NCBI GenBank assembly: GCA_023474015.1
Contig: JAMCYN010000079.1
Coordinates: 1 to 29,410 of the forward strand
Direction: 5' to 3'
DNA from: Armatimonadota bacterium
GTDB lineage: Bacteria > Armatimonadota > UBA5829
DNA length: 29,410 bases
In this document: in pieces, positions 23,448 through 29,410 of the stretch
How positions within the stretch are numbered: position 1 is the stretch's first letter
How the letters are laid out: the number at the start of each line of letters is the position of its first letter
Translations under genes and position numbers: made by a program
The notes under the pieces: generated by a model
The model's input: only the letters and a program-made list of their open reading frames with translations
Database searches by the model: none
Told to the model about the DNA's origin: nothing

Positions 23448-23519
23448 CTGTAATAACGAAGATGTTTTGGTGGTGGAGTGATGTCTTCGCTGTGACTGCT
23501 CCGGCGAATCGGGGGCTGG

Positions 23520-23539
23520 CCGGCTCATCCATGAGCCGG
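23520..23539 (-). terminator. Hairpin downstream of the subtilase gene
   Basis: CCGGCTCAT (23520-23528) pairs with ATGAGCCGG (23531-23539), about 42 bases beyond the subtilase stop. No T run follows. The flanking GGGCCATC is shared with the hairpin at 20527-20550. Confidence 0.45.
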
Positions 23540-23581
23540 GCCATCAGCTTTCGGGGCTGGGTCCCTTCAATCCGCAATTCC

Positions 23582-26500
23582 CTACATCCACCACCACAGC
23601 AGCGGCACGTGTATCACAGGATGCAGGAACTCGCCATCCCAGCCGCACGAAAGCGCGCCGGTCACGATCACATAGTTGCCGACTTGCAGAATGGGCCTGT
23701 TCTCATCGATCACCTGAATCGAGGTGTACATGCTGTTCGAGATCGAGAGGTCGTTGATCCAATACGTATAGCGATCCTCGGAGATACCGGCGACATGCCC
23801 GGTCGTCCGCACCCATAGCCCTATGTTGTTGAGGCCCACGCCGCCCAACACGCCCTGCTGCCCGGCAAAGGTGTCCCAGTTCCAATGGTAGTCGCCGCCG
23901 CCCAGGCGTTTGTTCGACAGATACACAGGCGGGTATCCTTCGAGGCCGTCGCCTGTCGGAAAGATAGTTGCGTTTGCGATGTATTTCTCATGGTCGGCGG
24001 TTGTGCTCATCCTTCCGCCGATCTGGACGAACGCCCCCGGGTAGCCCCAGCTAATCTGTGAAAGCGGCTCGACCCTTATACCGGCGACATGACCCTGCTG
24101 CTCGACATAAAACATCGTATACGGCCAACCATACGCGTTTGTGAGCACCAGCCCGCTCAGCCCGACCGACGGCCCTGCCTCCTGTTGGAACGGCAGCTGC
24201 TTGGCCGCGCCGATCCCGATGCCGCCGTGCTCGACATATGTAGTCCCCAGCCAATCGCCCAGATAGCCGCTCCAGTTGCCCGCGTTGTCACGGGCCTTCA
24301 CCTTGCAGAAGTAGGCCGACCCGAGCTGGCCCGCGATGGTGTATGAGGTAGTCGGCGTATCGCCTGTCCCCAAATCCTCCCCGTCCGGCGTGGAGCCGAC
24401 AGCGCACCGATAGCTCGCCACCCCGCTCATATTGTCCGTGCTCGCATCCCACGTCCATGTGATCGAGCCGGTGGTCTTATACGCGGAACCTGTCGAAGGA
24501 TAGCCGGGCGTGGAGGGCGGGGTCTGGTCGAAGATCATGCTGCACTCCCCGCTGCCGGATGCCTCGGCGGACCTGTTACCTGCGTTGTCCTCGGCGACCA
24601 GATCGAAGTAGTAATACGAATCGCCGGCCGTGCCTGTGAAGTTGAACGAACCCGACGCGCCCGTCTGGGTGAGAGTGGAATTGGTCCACGCGCCCCCGCT
24701 TCCTTTTTTATACCACAGTTCGATCTTCTTCAGCCCGCTTGTGCCGTGGTCGTGCGCGCCGGAGTAGCTCACGGTGACCGGCCAGGAGTTCGCGTATTGT
24801 GGCGAGGTCGCGCTCCCCGGATCGGGCGCGTCGCTGTCGGTCGTGCCGGTGAGAGTCCACGTTCCGGTACCCGTCACTCGCTTGATCATGAGATAATCCG
24901 TCTCGGTGTCCGTCGCGGTGTAGGTAATGCTCTCGTCGGTGTCGGCCCCGGCGTTGCAGCTCGACGCCAGTATCACCGGGTTCCCCTTGGCGTCCGGCAC
25001 GCTGGAGTAGAGATACAAATCATAGTCGCTGAACATCGGAACAGCCAGATCGAAAGTCACCGCCTTCATGCGGGGCAGGCTGACTCTTCGACCCCATGCG
25101 CGCCGACCGTGGTAGCCGCCGGCGGACGAGTCGCAGAGCGGACCATTGTAATACGGCAGCAGAACGGCCTCCGCCGCCGCGTCCGGGTTGATTATTCCGT
25201 AACCCTCGTAGTCATCCTTCGGAGTGCTGGCCCGCCCGAGGGTGGGATTCGTGCCCGAGGAGACCTCGCGGTTCTGGTTCGTCTCGGTCGCGCTCGCGCA
25301 AAGGAGCATCTTCACCTGAAGCGCGGTCGCGCTGGAGTTGAAGTCCCAGCTCACCCCACTGGACTCCAGCGCCTGAACCACGATCGCCGCCGCCCCCGCG
25401 ACGAACGGTGACGCCATCGACGTGCCGCACATGCAGTGATAATCGTTTGCCTGCTGTTCCGTGAAGTTGTTTTGCATATCGCCGTGATTGGTTTCCGCGG
25501 CCAGGATACCCGAGTAATACCACGACCCGCCGGGCGCCAGGAGATCGGGCTTTTGGTCTTCATTCGACCCCGGCGATGAGAATCCGCATGAGGTATACCG
25601 GGTAAGCTGATTGATGTCGTTGGATGAACCGACCGTTATCGCCAGCGCGGCCCGGCCCGGGTCGTCGATCTCGTGCGTGCCCCCTGTACCAGGGCCGTCG
25701 TTGCCCGCCGAGATGCACATCACTATGCCGTTGTTCACCGCCGTATTGACCTTCGCGCGCAGAGTCTCGTCGATGCCCGGGCTGCCGCCGATGCCCAAAC
25801 TCATATTGGCGACCTTGATATTGTGCGCGACCTTTTGCGTCACGCAGTCGTCGACGCCCTCTCCGAAATCGGTGCTCCATCCGCTGTTATCGTCCAGCAA
25901 AACCTTGATCCCGGCCCATTGACATCCGGGCGCAACTCCGAGAAATCTATATCGGGAGTCCGCCGACGCCGGGTAGTTGGTCACCGAGTTCTTGATGACA
26001 TATTTGTTGACTCCGGCGCCGTTGGGCGCGACGTAAGCCCTGTATTGGTTCGCACCGGACGTGAAGTTGCTCGTCAAAGTCTGCGGCGATGCGCCGTTCA
26101 CAGTGGCGATTGCGGTGTAGCCGCCCGTCCCTCCATCCGCGCGGTATTGTTGATAGAAATTGGTCAGCCCGCCCCCGTGCCATTTCGCCGTGCTGGTGAA
26201 TGTGGTCACTGTCCCGCTGGCGATGTGGATGGGAGTGGAATAGATCGTGCCGGTGGAGGCATCGTCCATGTCGGTGTAGTAGAGAGTCCCGGATGTTCCG
26301 CCCGCGCTCCCGGTTCCGGAGGCAATCGAGGAAACGTGTGTCCCATGGCCGTTGTAGTCTGTCGCGTTGGCGTAATTAGTCGCTGTCCAGTCTTTCCAGT
26401 ACTCTTTTCGAAGCTGGAGGTCCTGGTGCGAAGCATCGACTCCGCTGTCCAGGATCGCGATGGTCGTGTTCGTATCACCGCCCAGCCCACCCGTGCCGGC

Positions 26501-27022
26501 AAAGCCATTCGCCCAAACAGGCCGCACACGTCCGCACTGGGTAGCCTCATCCAAAGTCGCATGAATGGGACGGTCCCTGATCACGGCCACAAGGGACTCC
26601 CCCATCGCTTCGGGCAGCGACTCGAGCGCGCCGAGCGGCGCCGACCCGGTCCAGCCGTAGCTGACGGCCTGATAAACGTGGTCGATCCGTCCTCCCAGCG
26701 CGAGAAAGCCGTCTATCTGCTCCTGGGTGATCCGGTTGGAGAAGACGAGTTCCACTTTGACAAGCTCATCCAGGCTCGCCTGAAGCACGGCGCGCTTACC
26801 TGGATGCTTCTCCATAGCCAGTTTCGACCTTATCCCCTTCGTGCGCGTTTCGAGGTCATCATCGACGCGGCTGCTGTCTCTGTCGATCTCCCGTGGGTGA
26901 ACGATTATGGGCGTGACAAGAGGCTCCGGCGGAGGTGCGGGGCGCGCGGCATGAACCGCCCCAGTAAGGACGCAGCCGAGGGCGCCCGCGACCAGCAAAG
27001 CTGAGGATACTCGGGCATTCAT
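23582..27022 (-). CDS. Secreted subtilisin-like serine protease (S8) with C-terminal beta-sandwich repeats
   Basis: The 1146-residue exported protease has a signal peptide to about residue 25, an I9-like propeptide at about 45-160 and the S8 domain with catalytic D192 (ILDSGVD), H226 (GHGTHV), N441 (SAGNDGPG) and S535 (GTSMASP). Between H226 and the VAPGCQWAGIKVL strand there is an insertion of roughly 120 residues (about 237-356). After the peptidase comes a PPC-like segment (DYDLYLYS) at about 655-740, two fibronectin/Ig-like modules (YYYFDLVAEDNAGN, YFCKVKARDNAGNWSG) and a C-terminal beta-rich domain. Start: ATG 27022 with GGGAGG seven bases upstream; a GTG at 27037 would contain that site. 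Confidence 0.93.
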   Translation of the reverse strand: MNARVSSALLVAGALGCVLTGAVHAARPAPPPEPLVTPIIVHPREIDRDSSRVDDDLETRTKGIRSKLAMEKHPGKRAVLQASLDELVKVELVFSNRITQEQIDGFLALGGRIDHVYQAVSYGWTGSAPLGALESLPEAMGESLVAVIRDRPIHATLDEATQCGRVRPVWANGFAGTGGLGGDTNTTIAILDSGVDASHQDLQLRKEYWKDWTATNYANATDYNGHGTHVSSIASGTGSAGGTSGTLYYTDMDDASTGTIYSTPIHIASGTVTTFTSTAKWHGGGLTNFYQQYRADGGTGGYTAIATVNGASPQTLTSNFTSGANQYRAYVAPNGAGVNKYVIKNSVTNYPASADSRYRFLGVAPGCQWAGIKVLLDDNSGWSTDFGEGVDDCVTQKVAHNIKVANMSLGIGGSPGIDETLRAKVNTAVNNGIVMCISAGNDGPGTGGTHEIDDPGRAALAITVGSSNDINQLTRYTSCGFSSPGSNEDQKPDLLAPGGSWYYSGILAAETNHGDMQNNFTEQQANDYHCMCGTSMASPFVAGAAAIVVQALESSGVSWDFNSSATALQVKMLLCASATETNQNREVSSGTNPTLGRASTPKDDYEGYGIINPDAAAEAVLLPYYNGPLCDSSAGGYHGRRAWGRRVSLPRMKAVTFDLAVPMFSDYDLYLYSSVPDAKGNPVILASSCNAGADTDESITYTATDTETDYLMIKRVTGTGTWTLTGTTDSDAPDPGSATSPQYANSWPVTVSYSGAHDHGTSGLKKIELWYKKGSGGAWTNSTLTQTGASGSFNFTGTAGDSYYYFDLVAEDNAGNRSAEASGSGECSMIFDQTPPSTPGYPSTGSAYKTTGSITWTWDASTDNMSGVASYRCAVGSTPDGEDLGTGDTPTTSYTIAGQLGSAYFCKVKARDNAGNWSGYLGDWLGTTYVEHGGIGIGAAKQLPFQQEAGPSVGLSGLVLTNAYGWPYTMFYVEQQGHVAGIRVEPLSQISWGYPGAFVQIGGRMSTTADHEKYIANATIFPTGDGLEGYPPVYLSNKRLGGGDYHWNWDTFAGQQGVLGGVGLNNIGLWVRTTGHVAGISEDRYTYWINDLSISNSMYTSIQVIDENRPILQVGNYVIVTGALSCGWDGEFLHPVIHVPLLWWWM

Positions 27023-27057
27023 CTTCAAGCCTCCCACTCACCTTTTTGAGTACAGGG

Positions 27058-27086
27058 AGTGTAGCTCAGAATTCCCAATTCGTCAA
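27058..27086 (-). promoter_or_regulatory. Sigma-70-like promoter of the subtilase gene
   Basis: On the minus strand, TTGACG (27081-27086), a 17-bp spacer and TACACT (27058-27063), start near 27051, leader about 30 nt. Confidence 0.7.
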
Positions 27087-27150
27087 GGGCCGCTCACAGT
27101 CCATTCACTCGGCGATCCCAAATCCGAAATAGAAAATTCCAGGCTGCCGG

Positions 27151-27249
27151 TCAAAAAGTAAAGGGGTAGGGGGTTCTGGCCTCTTCAATGAGTTGCGTGA
27201 AATCCTCGCCGGAGAGGGGCCTGCTGATGAAGTAGCCCTGGACAGCCAC
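27151..27249 (-). pseudogene. Relic of the 3' end of an EAL-domain (c-di-GMP phosphodiesterase) gene
   Basis: Thirty-two codons read VAVQGYFISRPLSGEDFTQL, then IEE and a short tail before a TGA at 27151-27153. The (Y/V)-x-Q-G-Y-x-x-S-R-P-L-x-x-E-x-F pattern is the conserved last helix and strand of EAL domains. Upstream of this point the frame bears no EAL resemblance and runs under the nadB promoter, so only the tail of the gene survives. It probably marks a deletion whose junction is near 27250. Confidence 0.6.
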
Positions 27250-27263
27250 ACTTGAGCGATCTC

Positions 27264-27292
27264 TTGTTCGCCGCCTTTCCACGCTGTATAAT
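27264..27292 (+). promoter_or_regulatory. Sigma-70-like promoter of nadB
   Basis: TTGTTC (27264-27269), a 17-bp spacer and TATAAT (27287-27292), start near 27299, leader about 30 nt. Confidence 0.7.
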
Positions 27293-27328
27293 GTAAGGCA
27301 ACGGGCGCGCGGACAGCGGGCCTGGTGA

Positions 27329-28951
27329 ATGGGAGCTGCCGGATACTTGGTTATCGACGTTGACGTACTTGTTTTGGGGACCGGGATCGCGGGTCTGAGT
27401 TTCGCGCTGAGGGCTTCGGAGGCGGGTCGGGTCGCTGTTGTCACGAAGAAGAGCGACACCGAATCCAACACCAACTACGCCCAGGGGGGCATTGCCGCCG
27501 TCATCGATCCGAATGACACCTACGAGTCCCACATTCACGACACCCACGTTGCCGGCGCTTTCATCTGCCACGAGGACGCTGTCGAGATTCTCGTAAAGGA
27601 GGGGCCGGACCGTGTCCGCGAGTTGATGCAGCTCGGGGTCAGGTTTACCCACAGTGAAGACGCCGCGAACCCCAACCATCTTGACCTGGGCCGCGAGGGC
27701 GGGCACTCGACGCGTCGGATCGTCCATGCGGCTGATCTCACGGGGCGCGAGATCGAGCGCGCGCTGGTGGCGCAGGTCAAGAGCAACGCCAACATTCGAG
27801 TTTTCGAGCACGATCACGCCATAGATCTGATCGCGGAAGAAGTCGGCGGCAAGACGGTCTGCCGGGGCGCGCACGTGCTGGATTCCGAGACAGGCGATGT
27901 TATGAGCTTCCGAGCCAAGGTGACGATGCTCGCCACCGGCGGCCTGAGCCGAGTCTACCTGCACACCAGCAACCCCGAGATCGCGACCGGCGACGGCGTC
28001 GCAATGGCGTATCGAGCGGGGGCAATGGTGGCGAATATGGAGTTTATCCAATTCCACCCCACCACGCTCCATCATCCGGACGGTCGCTCTTTCCTTATAT
28101 CAGAAGCAGTTAGGGGCGAGGGCGGGATTCTGCGCCTGAAGAGCGGCGAGACGTTCATGGAGAATTATCACGAGATGGGCTGCCTGGCCCCGAGAGATGT
28201 GGTCGCCCGCGCCATCGATACCGAGCTAAAGAAGAGCGGCGATGAGTGCGTCTATCTCGACGTTACGCACATGGACCCCGACAAGGTCAAGGAGCACTTC
28301 CCGCACATCTATCAGACTTGCCTCTCCTTTGACATCGATATTACGAAAGAGTGGATTCCGATTGTGCCCGCCGCGCATTACTCGTGCGGTGGGGTCGTCA
28401 CCGATGTCCACGGCCGCACGTCCGTCAATAATCTATATGCGTGCGGCGAAGTGGCATGTACAGGCGTCCACGGCGCGAACCGCCTGGCCAGCAACTCGCT
28501 GCTGGAGGCGATTGTCTATACCCGGCGGGCCGCGATCGACATGGAGGGCAAAATCGGCTCGGTTGAGCTTGCGCCGATCAAGGAGTTTCCCGTCGAGCGG
28601 CACGCGCGGCCGGTTTCGCACGACCTGGTCGTCGACCTCACAAAGCAGCTCAGGACGGCGATGTGGAAGTACGTGGGGATCGTCCGTACAAATGAGCGCC
28701 TGGCGAAAGCCCTCGATATCATCCGCGATATCGCCACCCAGGCCGAAGAACTCTACGCGAGCGGCATCCTTTCCGCCGAACTGCTTGAACTTCGAAATAT
28801 GGCCCTGACCGCCGAGCTGATCATCCTCTCCGCCCAATCCCGCAAGGAAAGCCGCGGCCTCCACTACAACCTCGACTACCCCGACCTCGACGAAGCGAAC
28901 TTCAAGCACGATACGGTGCTGGTGGGGGGGGCTGGGGAGAAGGTTGCTTAA
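27329..28951 (+). CDS. nadB: L-aspartate oxidase
   Basis: FAD enzyme that oxidises L-aspartate to iminoaspartate, the first step of de novo NAD synthesis; it can use fumarate as electron acceptor without oxygen. The 540-residue length and motifs fit: the FAD-binding VLGTGIAGLSFAL at about 14-26, NYAQGGIAAV, HSTRRIVHAADLTG, MEFIQFHPTTLHHP, FLISEAVRGEGG, PAAHYSCGGV and CTGVHGANRLASNSLLEA. The C-terminal helical domain is complete. The ATG at 27329 has only a weak ribosome binding site; a TTG at 27347 with GGGAG 11 bases upstream would remove six residues and is a possible start. nadA and nadC are not adjacent in the window. Confidence 0.94.
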   Translation: MGAAGYLVIDVDVLVLGTGIAGLSFALRASEAGRVAVVTKKSDTESNTNYAQGGIAAVIDPNDTYESHIHDTHVAGAFICHEDAVEILVKEGPDRVRELMQLGVRFTHSEDAANPNHLDLGREGGHSTRRIVHAADLTGREIERALVAQVKSNANIRVFEHDHAIDLIAEEVGGKTVCRGAHVLDSETGDVMSFRAKVTMLATGGLSRVYLHTSNPEIATGDGVAMAYRAGAMVANMEFIQFHPTTLHHPDGRSFLISEAVRGEGGILRLKSGETFMENYHEMGCLAPRDVVARAIDTELKKSGDECVYLDVTHMDPDKVKEHFPHIYQTCLSFDIDITKEWIPIVPAAHYSCGGVVTDVHGRTSVNNLYACGEVACTGVHGANRLASNSLLEAIVYTRRAAIDMEGKIGSVELAPIKEFPVERHARPVSHDLVVDLTKQLRTAMWKYVGIVRTNERLAKALDIIRDIATQAEELYASGILSAELLELRNMALTAELIILSAQSRKESRGLHYNLDYPDLDEANFKHDTVLVGGAGEKVA

Positions 28952-28955
28952 TCGC

Positions 28956-29021
28956 GAAGGCGCGAAGGGGAAGGGGATTTCACCACGAAAGCCCGAAAGG
29001 ACGAAAAACCGAAATAGGGAA
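28956..29021. repeat. CGCGAAGG / ACGAAAG short tandem array after nadB
   Basis: CGCGAAGGCGCGAAGG and then four degenerate (N)CGAAA(G/A) units follow the nadB stop. Such purine-rich CGAAG arrays are a further short-repeat type in this genome. No gene is seen from 28952 to 29311. Confidence 0.6.
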
Positions 29022-29040
29022 TGGAAACGTATTGGCCGTA

Positions 29041-29140
29041 GGGGCGACAGCATTTGCCCTTGTCTATGATTGTGCCTTGGTTTAAGTACTTGCCTTAGGG
29101 TCTGATCTAACCTGTAATTCTAGCCGCAAATGCTTCGCCC
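29041..29140. repeat. Inverted-repeat element with GGGGCGA.AGCATTTGC arms
   Basis: Left arm 29041-29058 and right arm 29125-29140 are reverse complements except for one extra base. A TTAAGTA(C/T)TTGC motif occurs both inside (29082-29094) and just outside (29153-29164). This motif is one I recognise as a dispersed intergenic repeat in several phyla. A diverged copy of the 12903-12929 arm follows at about 29217-29248. Confidence 0.6.
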
Positions 29141-29288
29141 GGCCGCCGTGGGTTAAGTATTTGCGTTGAAACAGAGAACCGGTTTCACTCTTACGGTCTC
29201 TTCGCAGCCACATTGCTTTGGTGCAAAAAGCCTAACGAAGCATACTCACGCCCGTACAACTGAACTCTATCCTCATTCCTTGACTGTT

Positions 29289-29338
29289 ATTGCCGAGCGA
29301 TTCTGTCCCCTCTATTGCTGAGCGAAAATGTCCCCTTG
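29289..29338. repeat. Two 25-bp tandem repeats at the end of an insertion sequence
   Basis: Units 29289-29313 and 29314-29338 share ATTG(C/T)(C/T)GAGCGA...TGTCCCCT. Tandem copies of a short unit ending in GGGGACA, read inward, are typical of multiple transposase-binding sites at the ends of some insertion sequences (IS21-like or related integrase types). The outer end of the element is probably near 29285. Confidence 0.5.
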
Positions 29339-29410
29339 ATGTGCTTTCATGCGATCTTTGTTGCTCCAATCACGCCTCCGGGTTTTGCCCTTCTGGATGA
29401 TCCTTTGGCA
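29312..29410 (-). CDS. Possible C-terminus of a transposase, cut by the window edge
   Basis: The minus strand is open from the window end to a TAG at 29312-29314 and gives 32 residues, including KGKTRRRDWSNKDR and ending GDIFAQQ. A basic tail next to terminal repeats fits a transposase C-terminus whose last codons lie inside the terminal repeat. With so few residues the family cannot be named, and the frame could be chance. Confidence 0.35.
   Translation of the reverse strand, partial: CQRIIQKGKTRRRDWSNKDRMKAHQGDIFAQQ

Noticed and set aside
25673..27004. 443-codon open frame on the plus strand opposite the subtilase
   Set aside because: Arginine/valine-rich shadow of the conserved protease in the opposite strand; no ribosome binding site or motif.
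27185..28075. 296-codon open frame on the minus strand opposite nadB
   Set aside because: Shadow of nadB. Only the out-of-frame 27151-27249 segment on that strand shows real similarity (EAL relic).

Overview
The window is GC-rich, gene-dense chromosomal DNA of a bacterium that I cannot place with confidence. Several traits fit a Terrabacteria-type anaerobe or microaerophile, for example Armatimonadota, Chloroflexota or a deep Firmicutes relative. These traits are an amidase / GerMN-domain protein / murI / rph / rdgB cluster, a Fur-PerR / rubrerythrin / flavodiiron-protein operon, and many short tandem heptamer arrays between genes. UGA is an ordinary stop for several genes here, so the genetic code is standard.

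Layout. Bases 1-112: the first codons of an IS110-type transposase with a hairpin over its ribosome binding site. 138-2120: a membrane GGDEF + HD-GYP c-di-GMP protein. 2350-7132 (minus): a cell-wall and housekeeping run, amidase -> GerMN protein -> murI -> rph -> rdgB. 7412-7987 (minus): a thioredoxin-fold protein whose first redox cysteine is encoded by an in-frame TGA followed by a strong stem-loop, which I read as a selenoprotein. 8163-11638 (plus): fur/perR, rubrerythrin, flavodiiron protein and a secreted metallophosphoesterase. 11635-16028 (minus): dusB -> 'quinate 5-dehydrogenase-like' protein -> acyl-ACP-reductase-like dehydrogenase -> tsaE -> tsaB. 16121-17308 (minus): a secreted protein of unknown function. 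17713-18105 (plus): a YjbQ family protein. 18136-20280 (minus): topA. 20563-27022 (minus): three secreted proteins (C39-like peptidase, a small partner translationally coupled to it, and a large subtilase). 27151-27249: a relic of an EAL domain gene. 27329-28951 (plus): nadB. 28952-29410: dispersed repeats and the end of another insertion sequence.

Three things stand out. (1) The selenoprotein: a UxxC thioredoxin-like protein that a standard gene caller truncates, with a predicted bacterial SECIS of 15 base pairs directly after the UGA. It is divergent from the peroxide/oxygen-defence operon. (2) A two-gene unit pairing a homologue of cyanobacterial acyl-ACP reductase, with its active-site cysteine kept, with a conserved protein of unclear role. 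(3) An unusually rich set of intergenic repeats: four copies of a palindrome built from TGCAGAA heptamers, three other heptamer arrays and several inverted-repeat elements. Some of these supply the last codons or stop codon of the neighbouring gene.

Good sigma-70-like promoters (near-consensus -35/-10 with 17-18 bp spacers) are visible before the amidase operon, fur, topA, the small secreted protein, the subtilase and nadB. All assignments come from reading the sequence; no database search was run.
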